A stretch of 64,000 bases of DNA. It comes from Hemileia vastatrix (taxonomy: Eukaryota; Basidiomycota; Pucciniomycetes; Pucciniales; Zaghouaniaceae). Positions 36,301 through 48,300 of this stretch are shown piece by piece. The translations under genes were made by a program, and so were the position numbers. The stretch is taken from NCBI GenBank assembly GCA_030280995.1, contig JASXTE010000010.1, positions 24,987,823 through 25,051,822 on the forward strand. The letters run 5' to 3'. Below the pieces are notes generated by a model. It was not told where the DNA came from, did not search any database, and was given only the letters and a program-made list of their open reading frames with translations. The stretch's first letter is position 1, and each line of letters begins with the position of its first letter.

Positions 36301-36990
36301 ACCAGGTCTTGAATTTGCTTATAATAGCACTGTTTACTCTGTCACTAAGAAAAAGCCTTTTGAGCTCTGGTTAGGTTATGTCCCAAATAATCCTGCTCAA
36401 ATTCTCAATAAAAAATTTCCAAAGTTGGAACTACATACTGGTGTAAAATCTTTTATGCAAATTCAACAACTATGTAGAAAATATGCTAAAAAGTTGTATT
36501 GATAAGGCATTTGAATATGAGAAAAAAAAGATGGGAGAAATCCCTTAAAGAATACACATTTGAGAAGGGAGATGAAGTACTGATATCTACATTCCACTTC
36601 AATTTACAGGACAATAACATATTAAAGGATCCATTTGTAGCTCCATTTGTTGTTAAAAGAATGGTTGGTGATAATGCAGTAGAAGTAGAACTGTATTCTC
36701 CATATGATAGAAAACATCCTGTTTCCCCCCTTTCCCTGCTAAAGCCTTATACTTCCAACAGTGACTTATTTTCTAAAAGAAAAGGTAGACCTAAGAAAAA
36801 TCCTCAAGAAGTCACAGAAACTGCAGAAATTGATAAGATTCTCAATGATAGAATTATCACTGCTGAAAAGGGTAATGAATATTTATTGAGATATAAAAAT
36901 AAATCATCTGAGCATGATGCATGGAGACCTGGAAAATAAATCTCTAACCTTTCTACTCTATTAAAAAAGTATAAGAAGAAAAAATCTTAG
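33329..36990 (+). pseudogene. pol: E3 Pol (PR-RT-RH-IN-chromodomain), many breaks
   Basis: Pieces at 33329-33637, 33698-34108, 34172-35215, 35318-35542 and 35873-36289 share one frame separated by nonsense codons; 36499-36939 is in another frame. The protease active site has lost its catalytic Asp (IVCGTGG instead of the family 2 LDSGAGG). RT keeps YIDD near 34570. RNase H keeps TDAS. The integrase zinc region near 35700-35840 is full of stops, while the core around SDRDAKF and HYPQTDGLAE is readable. The chromodomain end stops at 36988-36990. The most decayed element here and a useful outgroup to family 2. Confidence 0.85.
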
Positions 36991-37022
36991 CTTTTTTTTA
37001 TTGTTTTTTTAGAGTGAGGGAG
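36991..37022 (+). promoter_or_regulatory. E3 U-box and polypurine tract
   Basis: A T-run, ATTG, a second T-run and AGAGTGAGGGAG just before TGTCAG at 37023. The same order and purine tract as in E2 despite E3's heavy decay. Confidence 0.65.
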
Positions 37023-38272
37023 TGTCAGCCAGGCTGTACCAGGAGTCCAGTAAATGTTATAATATTTTATTGGACCTTAAAATGGACAAATGTTTACTTA
37101 TAATATGCATGTAAATTAATATTATATTGAACAATAAAATTACATAACTGACTCATGATAATAAATTAAAATAAGAGTTGTATGAATTTTATTACTATAA
37201 ATTGTACATACAATTAAATAAATAAATAATACATTATATTCTATAAAGTATGAGCGCTTTTTTATGTATTTAATAATTATAAATTATTAATTCATTAATA
37301 TTATATTATATTATAATTATAAGTTATAAATTTAAATTATAATTTTTTTAATTAATTAATTATATATAGTTATTAAATAATTCTATACATACCTTATAAT
37401 CCATAAATATTGGGCTCTTTTTTGACCCTTAATTTTGTCAGAAAAATTATTCAATAAGTTAAAACACTTACTTAATGAAAAATATTAAAACTCTTACTTT
37501 AAATTAGTAATATCATTAAATTAATTATTTGTTTGACTCAAAATAGTTATTACAATAATGAAATAGTTTAAAACAATGATTTATTCATGTTTTATACTAA
37601 ATTAATTAATCATACTTCTAAAATAGTATTTTTTTTGATGTTTCACATAAATTGTTTACTATTTTAAATATATTATAAAAAATATCTTGACTTAAATGGT
37701 TGAATCCTGTGTTTCAGACCACTTTAATGTTTCACTTAATTTTAATACATTTTTTGGGTTTAAATTGGTGGATAAATGGGCTCTTACTCATGTTTGTTAT
37801 TTGTTTTATATTTTTTTCCCTTACATCTTTGTTACATTTATTTCATTACTGTTTTTTTTTATTTTCACAATATAATTTTTTGTGGTGCTTCAGAGGGTCC
37901 CTTTCCTATATAAAGGCCTTGGGAAACCCCCTGTAGCTCCATCACTTACTTTATTACTATTACCTTACACTTTATTTTTATAATAAATAAATACAAACTT
38001 ATATTACACTAAATAATTTTTTGTGGTGATTACCTCTTTAATAATTAAAATTATTATACAGTTACTAGGTTTCTTTAAGAGAGTTTTAATATTATCTGGT
38101 TTTTTTGTTTAAGCAGAGAAAAAAAAAGTACTTACAAAAATCATAATAATACAAGTACCTGTGACAAGTCCTTTAAAAATCCTATTTTTTTCCTTCCTTT
38201 TATTCCCCCTTTTCATTACATTTCTTCTTCTTCTTCTTCTTCTTCCTCTTTTCCTATTTCTTCTAGACAACT
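37023..38272 (+). repeat. E3 3' LTR (family 3), right end lost
   Basis: Begins TGTCAGCCAGGCTGTACC. A TATA-like CTATATAAAGG lies near 37908, and CTTCTAGACAACTG near 38261 resembles the LTR end zone of family 1. The expected terminal TGACA is absent; sequence of element Y starts shortly after, so the last part is deleted. An inverted relative lies at about 39331-39592. Confidence 0.75.
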
Positions 38273-38290
38273 GGCCAATAATTCCTTTCT

Positions 38291-38674
38291 ATGTTGCACC
38301 CAAGTGACAAGCTAGATCACAAGAAAGTAGGCCCATTCAAGGTCAAGCACCAGATATTTGATTCAGCATATGAACTAGAACTACCAATTTAAATGCAGCA
38401 AGTACATCCAGTGTTCAAAATTTTAGTTCTCACAAAGTGCCAGAAAGATACAATACTGGGATGTCCAAAAGAAACACTGGCACCAGTATATGTGAAAAAT
38501 GAAGAGGAGCTTGAGGTAGAGAAGATCTTTTTTAGAAGGATGTACAGGGGAAAGGTTCAGTATTTAGTGCATTGTAAAGGCTATGTAGTAGGAGGTAGGT
38601 CTTTGGAACCAATAGAAAATTTTGGTAATGCTAAGGGAAAGGTGAAGGAGTTTGAGAAGGAGGGCAGGGGGTAA
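38291..38674 (+). pseudogene. pol: Element Y integrase C-terminus with chromodomain
   Basis: The frame from 38291 reads LHPSDKLDHKKVGPFKV, then HPVFKILVLTKC, then a chromodomain (VEKIFFRRMYRGKVQYLVHCKGY...PIENF), ending at 38674. This is the typical end of a chromovirus integrase, from a lineage different from families 1-3. A TAA at 38390-38392 interrupts it, and the aromatic residue normally before EPIEN is Leu. Only the last ~130 residues remain. It runs directly into the Y LTR through a GGAGGGCAGGGGG purine tract. Confidence 0.82.
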
Positions 38675-38944
38675 TGTTAGGATTTGGGTTGAGAGAGGAA
38701 GAGGAGGAGAACTATGGGTGCTATGCATTGTAAGAGGCAGAAGGGGGTTTTGTTGGGCCAGTGCTGTGGGGAACTCCCCATTGGACAGCTTATATAGTAA
38801 TTCTGTTACTTCTTAGCCTCCATAGTTGTAATTCTCACTGTTGGTAGCCCCAACATAGTTGTTCTTAGTAAGTCTCACTGCTGTTCTCAGCATAGTCAGT
38901 CCCTTCTTAGCACTAGCTGTAGTCCACCCTCTTAGGTTGTAACA
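38675..38944 (+). repeat. Element Y 3' LTR (270 bp)
   Basis: TGTTAGGATTTGGG...GGTTGTAACA: TGTTA and TAACA form the terminal inverted repeat. It directly follows the polypurine tract of Y. The following GTACC would be the TSD, its partner being lost. Confidence 0.72.
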
Positions 38945-39330
38945 GTACCAAAACAAGAATCATAATTAGCTTTAGTTTTTAGCGAGTTGACAAGTATGAG
39001 GTGATTATCTTTTTTTAGTTGAATGGTCTTTAATTTCTTAGCTGAGAAGGGGAAAGAGGGAGTAGTTGAATTTAAAGAACAAGTAAGAGAAGGCTGACTT
39101 TGAGAAGATATGTGACAATGAGGTATGTTAAGATATTTGATAATGGAAAGGAGCAGAAATGAGCAGATGAGATGGGGAGGAATCTGAACAGATAGAAGGA
39201 ATAGACAGGATGGGATGAGGGTGGGAGTTCAAAGCAAGGTAGGGGGGCTGGGATATCCAGAAAGTTGTCCAAGATGTGGTTATGAAAAATTGAGGATAAA
39301 AATGTCAGATAAGAGGTGAACATTGACACA
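38945..39330. other. Unassigned purine-rich stretch
   Basis: No coding or repeat signal that I can name. The plus strand is rich in AGG/GAA (39040-39260). It may be host flank of Y or part of an older element. Confidence 0.4.
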
Positions 39331-39592
39331 TAAAATGTCTAATAACCCAATTATTTCCAAAAACAATTGCAAAAGATAATTTATCCACAATTAATTTTAT
39401 TACAGATTGGCTCACATTGATACTTCCTAATATAGCACTTATTTTAATTATATTTAATAACGTGATTATATAATTTTATTATGCAATATAATATTAATTT
39501 ATATACATAAAATACATAATTTTTCACCCTCATTCAGGTCCAATAAGTTAACATAACTTTGACTGGACTCCTGGTACAGCCTGGCTGAGAGG
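39331..39592 (-). repeat. Inverted family 3 LTR fragment
   Basis: Read on the minus strand it starts CAGCCAGGCTGTACCAGGAG near 39590 and follows the E3 LTR for at least 150 bp with many differences. The first bases read CTCAGCC instead of TGTCAGCC. The left limit is uncertain. Confidence 0.7.
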
Positions 39593-39805
39593 AAGACAGT
39601 TGGCTGGGGGGGTCAAGGTGGTAGAGGTGGATACTTAGAAATAACTGAGTGGGCGGGATGTTGAGTAGTTAGGCTTATGTACTATGACTCTCCTAGAACT
39701 GGTACTCAGTTGGTGCAGCCTAGGAGGGGGGAGAAAGGATAGGTAAAAATTTTGTGAGGAGTTGATGCATTTACAGGTTACGTGGTTGGTTAGTTAGTTA
39801 GGGAC
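39593..39805. other. Unassigned G/T-rich flank of E5
   Basis: 213 bp, G-rich on the plus strand, with no recognised repeat or ORF. It directly flanks the E5 LTR; GGGAC (39801-39805) would be E5's left target-site copy. It may be the only host-like sequence in this area. Confidence 0.4.
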
Positions 39806-39811
39806 TGTCAA
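39806..39811 (-). repeat. Terminal 6 bp of E5 3' LTR, left of E4
   Basis: TGTCAA is the end of a family 2 LTR on the minus strand (TTGACA). The LTR continues on the other side of E4 at 49802 (CTCAAGGTG). E4's flanking 5-mers are GTCAA and CTCAA, a target-site duplication with one mismatch. Confidence 0.75.
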
Positions 39812-40757
39812 TGTCAGGCTAAGGTCAAGTGCAAGGACGTGAACTAGCTTGAATAGTCAGTTGTCTAGAAGATTTTAATGGTCCTATATGAATACTGTAG
39901 ATTTAATCCACTAAGTTGTAAAATATAATCAAATATAAAGGTCTCAGTAATATAATTCTCACTACTCTTATATATGGCTTACAATCTTTATAGTTGGTAG
40001 AAAAATAGATTATATAAATTCAGATACTATTCAAAAGTCTTATAAAAGTACTAATTGATATGTATTGTAATTGGTTTGGTTATATTGGTTGAATTGTAAT
40101 GATAAAGAATGAAGAAATACAACCCAAAAACCTCCTCCTTTTATACACACTGAGTTCCCCAATAATTCCCTTGATGTACCACCCAATACACAGTTAATAA
40201 CGCCTCTAAACAACTAATAGACACTCCCATCAACATTCCCAGTAACCCATGACATAATTAGAAGAGTAACAACCGCCAAAATCCTGTAATAATAAGGGAA
40301 ATCCATCAAAATTTAAGAAAAAGACAAAAAGAGAGTATATGCGTATTAAACAATAATATTAAAGACTAAAGGAGACTTTTTAAGGTTAATAATAGCTTAA
40401 TAATAAGGGGGATTTACTGTAGAAATGGAGAGGCTAATCCTGACATTCTACTACGTGAAATTCCCATCCAAAAATAACCAAAATTGACTGAGAAACCACC
40501 CAAAAACTTAAAAAAGAGCGTGAGATGTGGGGTAACTACATGCAGTCCTTGGCAGGCGCTTTCACGGGTAAATCCTTGACTAAAATTAGGCGAATTTAAG
40601 CATGGTGATGAAATAAGATGTCAAGAATGAGGTTATTAATGAAATTAGTGCATATAAACAAGGTCAATGCATTATTAATTAAGCTAGGACACTAAATAAG
40701 CGCCTGTCGCCTATTTTAGTGTGTTTCCCCACAGTGGGCGTAGAATGTGGGGTAATT

Positions 40758-41018
40758 CACCACACAATATGGGGGGCGGACTTGCTAGCAAGTCCGCAAC
40801 CTTGGACCCAAACTCACCATAGATTGAACACACATTGAGCTATTGATAAAGGAACCATTCAATAAGGGATGAACACCACTCAGCAGAACAGTTTTAGGTG
40901 GGTGTTCAAGTAGAGTTCAGTATGGGTTCAGTATGAGTTCAGTCTGAGTTCCATCTGAGTTCCATCTGAGTTCAGGTTGAGGACTTTCTAGCAAGTACAC
41001 CCCCTATATTGCGTAGTG
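40758..41018. mobile_element. CACTA-type (EnSpm/CMC) MITE, 261 bp
   Basis: Absent from every other family 1 LTR here. Termini CACCACACAATATGGGGG and CCCCCTATATTGCGTAGTG are inverted repeats over about 38 bp (the right end reads CACTACGC on the other strand). It is flanked by a 3-bp duplication ATT (40755-40757 and 41019-41021). CACTA ends plus a 3-bp TSD are typical of CMC DNA transposons. Subterminal GAGTTCAG/GAGTTCCA-type repeats at about 40915-40976 fit too. There is no coding capacity, so it moved with a transposase from elsewhere. A perfect 22-bp palindrome sits at 40776-40797. Confidence 0.85.
40776..40797. repeat. Perfect 22-bp palindrome in the MITE left end
   Basis: GCGGACTTGCT followed by its exact reverse complement. 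The right end has an imperfect version (ACTTTCTAGCAAGT near 40984). It may be a transposase-binding or hairpin-forming part of the TIR. Confidence 0.8.
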
Positions 41019-41576
41019 ATTATAGTGTGAAAAAGCTAACTTTGCTAAAAATGAAGCTATTCACACGGGAAAAAAGCAGGCAGTATGTGGCCAGTACACA
41101 GAAGCCATTTCTGGCATAAAAAACACCAAATTTGAAAAGTGTTATTTTTATGCATTTAAATAGCCAAATCAATAGTTCTAAATGAGCCCAATTGATCTGT
41201 CAAAGCGCAATTTTGATATTCTCAATTTTATAGCGCATATAGTCAACTTTTAAGTGAAATAAAGCGCATTTCTTGTTTTTTGCATAAAACAATGAATATA
41301 ACAGCTTTAAGTGTACTTAAAAATTATGTAGCCTTATACTTAAGGCTCTTAAGATTACCCTAACATATTCCAACTTAATATTAAGTACATAAGACCTATA
41401 AAAGGTGGATATATGCGTGTATATAAGGTGTTATAATGGCATTTTTTGTGTATTATCATAATTTTACTTATGTATACTATTTGTGTACTCTTATTTATTA
41501 TTCCCATGTATAGTTAATGTGTTTAACATAACTTATAATTACTTTTTACTCAGTCCTGGTGATATACAGGCTGACA

Positions 41577-41758
41577 CTTGCCCACCCAAAAAAAACAATA
41601 AAAAAAAATGATAAGTTATACATTTTATTTTATTAATTTGTAATTTTCAGGTATTCAGAATAAATCTGTAGCATTAAAGATTCAACTTTAAAGAAATAAA
41701 ACATAATAAAATATTATGAGTACTGGTTTTTTAACCCCTCAGCTGGTTGAACAGAAAT
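41577..41758 (-). promoter_or_regulatory. E4 3' UTR, U-box and polypurine tract
   Basis: On the minus strand: AT-rich 3' UTR, a T-run with one ATTG, then GGGTGGGCAAG before the LTR. Same design as E1. Confidence 0.65.
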
Positions 41759-44700
41759 TTATTTCTGTTTAAATTTTTTAAGAAGGGTGGATAAATTAGA
41801 AATTTCTTTTTCAGGTATCCATTTATCAAATTCATTTGATTTCCCTTTAAATCTTAGTAAATACTCAGTTCCTTTTTCTTTAGTAAGGATTCTTTTCTTG
41901 AGTATTTTTTCAATCTCTGCTTTTTCCACAATTTCTTCAGGTTGCTTTTTAGGCCTTCCCCTTCTTTTTGGAAATAAGTCAGGATCATTTGCATGGTAAG
42001 GTTTCAATAATGAGATAGGGAAAACTGGATGTTTCCTATCATATGGAGCATATAATATGACTTCCACTGCATTATTCCCAACCATTTTATTTACTACAAA
42101 AGGTCCTACAAAGGGATCCTTTAATTTAACATTACCTTGTAAGTTAAAATGTAGTGTTGATATGAGGACCTCATCTCCCTTTTTAAATTCAAATTCTTTA
42201 TGAGATTTGTCCCACCTTTTCTTTTCATATTCAAATGCTTTTTGGATGCATTCTTCTGCATGCTTTCTACAAATTTGTTGCATATGAATAAAGGATTTAG
42301 TGCCAGGGTGTATATCCAACCTTGGTAGTTTATTTAAATGATTTACTGGGGTATTTGGTACATATCCCAGCCAGAGTTCAAATGGTTTCTTCTCTGTTAC
42401 AGAATGAGTTGTGCTGTTATAAGCAAATTCAAGGCCAGGAATTAATGTTACCCAGTCATGTGTGAATTTATCATTGTCTTTGTATTCTAATCCAAAGGCA
42501 CAATATCTTCTGATCATGTCTTCTAGAGTTTGTATCATCCTCTCAGCCAGCCCATCAGTTTGTGGATGGTGTGCTGTAGACAATTTTAATTGACAACCTG
42601 ATACTTCCATCAAAGATGTCCAGAACTCTGAAGTAAATTTAGGATCTCTGTCAGAGATTATGGCTTTGGGGAACCCAGCAGTATTCATCATCTGAGTCCA
42701 CCATAGTAACGCCAAGTCTTTAGCAGATACCTCTTTATGGGTAGGGATAAACTTACACATTTTTGTTAATCTATCCACTATTACCGAGCAAGAATTGAAA
42801 CTTTCTTTTCCTGCTAATGGAAAGCCAGTTACAAAATCCATGTTTATAATTTCCCATGGAGCTTTTGGCTGCTCTATTTGTTGTAACAACCCAGCTCTCT
42901 TCCCAGTTAATCTTTTAGATTTCTGACAAGAGTCACATGTTTCAATGTATTTTTGTACATCCTCTTTCATGTTTATCCACCAGGCTATATTTTTAACTCT
43001 GGTTAATGTTTTGTTAAAGTCAAAATGACCAGCTAAGATGTCATCATGACAAGTACTCAACATTAACTCTTTCATAGAAGGTGGTATTACTATTACATTG
43101 CTTAACTTTTTCCTGTAATATATATATCCATCTTCAATTGATAGTTTACCTTTTTCCAACACATTTTTATACTTTGGAGGCAAGGTTTTGATTAATGCAC
43201 TCATGGAGGCATTTGTTGGATCATTAAGAATGGTAGATAGTTTAGACAAATCTTTATCAGATGAATAATTTTCCAATATAGTTTGCATAAACTCTTCTTC
43301 TAAATCCACTATATAAATCCCAAATATATGTATAACCTCATTTTCAGGTACATAAGCTGGGTTGTCAGCATCATTTGGCAAAGGACTTCTGGATAATAAA
43401 TCCACATTTGAATGCAATGTTCCTGCTCTGTGAGTGATTGTCATTCTTCCTCTGTACTCTTGTACAGCTAGTTGCCATCTAAACCTGTGCCTATTAGGTG
43501 TTTTCATGTTTAGTAATGATTTTACTGCACTGCAATCTGTTATAAGTTCAAACTTCTGGTCTTCCAGATAGTAATGAAGTTTCTCCAAAGCCCACACCAC
43601 GGCTAAACATTCTAGCTGTGTGGCACCATACCTTAATTCTGTTTTTCTTAAGGTTCTGGATATATAACAGATAACTACTTCAGATAATTTTCCATTTATT
43701 ATCTGTTTTTGCTGTAAAGCAGCACCCAAACCTATGAAACTTGCATCAGTGTACAAGATAAAAGGTAGGGTGAAATCCGGCAGTCCCAATATTGGAGCTG
43801 ACATTAAACATTCCTTTAATTTATTAAAGGCGTGTTGTCTTTCATTATTCCAAATGAAAGCTTCATTCTTCCTGATTAATGTTGTTAAAGGGGCTGCAAT
43901 GGATTGGTAATTTTTAATATATTGTCTATAATATCCACACATACCCAAAAAACTTTGAACCTCTTTTACATTTTTAGGTATCCCAATGTTTTTAATTGCT
44001 GCCACTTTATTCTGGTCAACACAAATTTGTAATCCAGATACAACATGTCCAAGTACTTTCAAGGATTGAAATCCAAACTTACATTTCTTTAATGCAATAG
44101 TCATATTAATTTCATCCATTTTTTGAAAGACTCTTTTCAGGTGATTTAAATGTTCATCATATGTTTTTGAAAACACTATGATGTCATCAATATAGACCAA
44201 TAGCCATCCTTCAACCATTTCCTGATGAAAAACACTATCCATCAATTTTTGGAAGACTGAAGGGGCATTCTTTGGGCCAAATGGCATTCTCACATACTTA
44301 AATATACCCATATGTGTGGTTATTAATAAGTAATTTTGAGAATTTCTTTCCACAGGAATCTGGTGGTAACCCTTGTTCCCATCCAGACAGGAAATATATT
44401 TTGCTCCTTGTAAGGTAGCATGGATAGAAGCTATCCTTGGTAGAGGGTAAATATCATCTACTGTATATGTATTCAGAGCTCTATAATCACCGCATAATCT
44501 TGCCTTATCTTTTTCATAAGAGATTAATACTGGTGAAATGACACAATACTTAGGTGTTGTGTCCACTTTTTCAACAATACCCATTTCCAACAACAATTTT
44601 ATATTGTCTTCAATATCTTTCCTTTTTGCAGGAGATGCTGGGTAAGGTTTCTTTTTTAAGCTGCCAGGAATATTATCCAGATCACAGCTTAGAGAGATTT

Positions 44701-45594
44701 TCATCTCATGGTCTTTGACCAATCCTAGTTCATTTGAGCCATGAGCAAATGCCATAGGATATGATTTAATCAATCTCAAAATATCTTCTTCTTCAGTCTT
44801 TGAGAGTTGAGGGCTGAAAGAGGCCTTTTGGATTTCATTTTCCAATTCACCCACTTCATTGGTGGTTCTTCCACCTTTCAGTTGTTCTTCTCTAGGAGAA
44901 ATGGCATATACTGAATTTTCAGAACATATTTTGAATTTTCTCTTACCTTTCACGCCTATGGTGAAACAACTGTTTGCAGGATCTAGTTTAATGCCAAATT
45001 TTGTCAATAAATCATTGCCAATAATAAACCAATCACTACAATTATTATTATCCATTACTACAAATTCACAAACTGCTCTAACATAACCATTATTATATTT
45101 AAAGAATACAGCAGTTTGGTATTTGCCAATTGAATTTAATACTGAACCAAAACCCCTCCAGTTCTTTGTCTGAACAGGTTCTAGTTTTTCTTGGTACTTA
45201 CTATCAAGTTTCATTAATGTATCAATTGAAACTACACTACCAGCAGCCCCAGTGTCAAGAATGGCATTCATTTCTTTTCCACATATGATAATAGGTGCTC
45301 TGATAGGTGTTATTTTGTAAGTATCATGAGATACATCTTTAATTATTTCAGCTTCCTCTATGGAATTTAAAGATGTGTCTGTATGAGGTATAGCATCATT
45401 CAGGAACATTATATCCTGTTCTAATACAAATATCTCATTTTCATCATCACTGTAAGATATGTTACTTTTGCAATCCTCACTAGATTCCACATTTTCATCT
45501 TCATGATTACTTGGTTCAGAATTCTGTGAGGTTTCAATAACATTTATTCTTTTCTTACACGTGTGACCCTTAACCCAAGGTTCATTACATTTTT
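41759..45594 (-). pseudogene. pol: E4 Pol: open PR-RT-RH-IN-chromodomain
   Basis: Uninterrupted for 1243 codons from 45490 to 41759, downstream of a TAA at 45594-45592 that replaces Tyr in the zinc knuckle (C-stop-KC). Order on the minus strand: protease DTGA near 45255; RT with LCGDYRALN and intact YIDD near 44190; RNase H with TDAS near 43750; integrase with intact His/Cys zinc residues (CHDDILAGHF...CDSCQKSK near 43050-42920), D,D,E core (NMDFVTGFP, SDRDPKF, GLAERMIQ), basic KRRGRPKKQ and chromodomain (EIEKILKKR...KWIPEKEIS). No catalytic residue that I checked is lost. The best-preserved Pol in the window; with the upstream stop read through it could be active, but I cannot tell. Confidence 0.92.
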
Positions 45595-47632
45595 AACAAG
45601 TGTTATTTTCTTGTCTCTTAGGGACAAGGGGAGCTGAAGGTTTTTTCTTTTCCACTGGTAACTTACTTGTAGTAGGTTTTACCACTTCAACACTTTGTCT
45701 GTAATTACTATACTTGGATTCATACTTGTGGTTTAATAATATCTCATTGCATATATTAATGAATCCAGAGGTGTCTCTGACAGTTTCAGTTCTAGCTACA
45801 ATAATGTCTCTAACTGATATAGGCAACTTGTATATTATTTTTTCTTTCCACCCTTCATAATCCATTTTTGGATCCATAGCTTTCATGATTTTTATTAAAT
45901 TCATTAAGAAGACCATGAGTTTATCTCCAGCATTTGGATTATATCTGGCCCTTTCATACAGTCTTTGTTGAGTGATTCTAAATTTTGGGCCACCAAATTG
46001 CCTTTCAATTAGTGCCTTCCATTCATTCCAGGAGTAATTAATTCCCTCACTCAATACAGATTCAAACCATAATAAGGCCACATCTGTAAATAAAGATATT
46101 AACTTTGAAGTAATTTCTTCATCAGGTAATTTGTATGAAAATTTTAAGTTATCAATTCTTTGTATGAATTGTTGCCAATCAGATTTTGAATCCCCGTCAA
46201 AAGAAGGGTACTGATCTAACTTAGGCCAGTTCTTTTGGCTAGTTTTTGCTTCCCTAACCTGAGGAATATTGAGTAATTCACTTACTTTAGAAGGATGATC
46301 ATTTATTTCATCTTTTACTGATTTTATATTCTCAGAGCCCATAACACTATGTTCATGTTCAATCATTGGTTTATCATCAGAGTGTTTCATAAAAACTGGT
46401 ACTCTTTCTACATAAGAGGTATTATCTTTTATTGTTTCAGTATTTTTCAAAATGTTAGCTACTTCAATTTCTACTCTTTGTAACCTATCTTTTATCACAG
46501 GTACATGATTTAAGGTATCATTTACATTTGAAAAAGTCAATTTTACATGTCCCTCTATGGTAGCCATAATATTCTGAGAGTGTTCTAATTTACTTTCTAA
46601 ATTTCTAATCTCAGATTTTAATCTTTTATTCTCATTGATTAATTCATTATTTGAATTTTCAATAATTTTTAATTTATTGGCTGTGGTACTCAATGATTGT
46701 GTTAGTTGTAATAATACATTTTCTGTATTAATGTTTGACTCTTTTGAGGACTCTTCCAATTTTTCAATTCTCAATAATAATTTACTTATTATTTTTGATT
46801 CCATTGGATTCTCTTTTAAAAAATATTCTATTTTTTCTGTGTCCAATTCAGAAGACTCATTATCAGGGTCAAGATTTAATTCATTTTATTCCATTTTTAT
46901 ATTAATATTATTTTCCTGGTGATCAATAAAACTATTTACATTGTCCTCATGTAAAGACAAGTTTAACATATTCTGTTCAAATGAATAATCCTTTAAATCC
47001 TTATCAATAATATCCAATATTTTCTTATCAATCTCATTACCTATAAGTAATTTATTTTCAGGTTGATATAATTGATCATAAGAAGTTGGATGACTTACCA
47101 AGGTCTTATCCCACTTCCCCTGCCTCTCCTTGCCTTTCCCCTGTAAGGGTGACTGCTGGAGCCCTGCTGTTGAGGATTGTTGTAGTTTTGGGCGTACCAA
47201 TCCTATTTCCATTTGCTTACTGTAATTTTTTGGTCCTCCTCTTGGGCTGGAGGTGTTGCTATGGAATTGTTGGGTGCCACTGTTGGTGGTTGAGTCTTTA
47301 TGTCCACTAGAGCTTGGTTGACTTCTATGAAACCTTGAGCTGCTCTCTTTTCCAGATTGTTGATCTGGTCCACTATATTGTTGACTCTTATTGTCAAGGT
47401 GTTCAGTAGGGTGGATAGGGAGTGAACTTGTTCTTGTAAAGTATTTTTTGTTTTCTTTATTGAAACCTGCTTTAAAAGCCTTTCCCTTTCCTCCAGAAAC
47501 ATTGACGGAGTGTTGTTGATTATGGGAGAGTCCTGGCCCTCCATTTGAATGTCCTGTAACAGGTCTTTCAGCTCTAGGTCTTAAGTTATAAGGTTTTACC
47601 TTATTACTTACAATGTCATTGTTGTCACACAT
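45595..47632 (-). pseudogene. gag: E4 Gag with two nonsense codons
   Basis: One frame from ATG 47632 (MCDNN) to the zinc knuckle. Ser/Gln/Gly-rich N-terminus overlapping the spliced ORF (to about 47100), acidic helical region, TAA near 46888-46886, coiled-coil region from 46846, capsid-like KNWPKLDQYPSF near 46230, Gag C-terminus, and TAA at 45594. It is in the same frame as Pol, so Gag-Pol is a single ORF without a programmed shift. Unlike E1 and E6, E4 keeps TAC (Tyr) after KFS near 46137. Confidence 0.88.
47203..47632 (-). pseudogene. E4 spliced overlapping ORF, truncated by TAG
   Basis: Exon 1 47632-47612, intron 47611-47554 (58 nt, GTAAGT...TTACAG), exon 2 47553-47099. Exon 2 reads DIQMEGQDSP and leucine-rich heptads (LSTLLNTLTIRVNNIVDQ) to KWK. 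TAG ends it at 47203, the same stop as in E1, where E6 has Trp. The second intron, 47098-47041, is also 58 nt. The truncation removes the Trp-rich and HPY part. Confidence 0.6.
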
Positions 47633-48300
47633 TTTTACGTGGAATTTAAAGAATTGAAAGTTTAGATATGAAAACTTCAAAAAGGAGTTTTATCAGTATT
47701 TATCAATACCACTGAAGACAATTTTATTGCTTACTTATTGGTATGAAGTGAATATTTAAGTGCAAAAAGTCAAATATGCTTTTATGTGGTCACTTGATTT
47801 AACTGGTCTACAATATGTAGCCGTGTTTCTATATTCAAAAGAAAACAACTGTCAGTATGATTCTTTCTAAATATTTAATGAATTTTACAAACCAATAAAA
47901 GAAAAGATTAAGAGTCCTGTTAAAAGAAAACAATTAATCAGTTTAATTGGTTTATTATCTGCAAAGATCACAAATTTAATTGGTCTATTGACAGACTCCC
48001 ACTAAGAACAATTATATGTTAAATTAGTGGTAAAAATTTTATCTGCAAAGATCTCAAATTTAATTGGTCTATTGACAGACCCACTAATAACAATTATAAG
48101 TTAAATTAGTGGTAAAATTGTTGATTCAATATCACAATTTTATAATATAACAGGGCTTCTTTTTCTGAAATCACTATATAAGTGACCCCAACCTGTTGTA
48201 ATTATGCAAATATTTCTATAGGGATATTATTTACGTGCACCTTCTTTTGAAAATTTCACTTACAGGATTGTAACAGAATTCTTGAGGAAAGGTCCCCAAT
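47633..48300 (-). other. E4 leader with an 84-bp tandem duplication and PBS
   Basis: Non-coding. Two imperfect copies of about 84 bp start with TTATCTGCAAAGATC near 47955 and 48039; E1 and E6 show one. The PBS-like TGGGGACCTTTCC (minus strand) ends 2 nt from the 5' LTR at 48301. Confidence 0.7.

Larger units (their letters stand above)
39812..41576 (-). repeat. E4 3' LTR, enlarged by a CACTA MITE
   Basis: TGTCAGGCTAAGG...CAGGCTGACA on the plus strand, 1765 bp. Without the MITE and one ATT it is 1501 bp. The reverse of the TATA region is near 40137 (CCTTTTATACAC). Confidence 0.95.
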
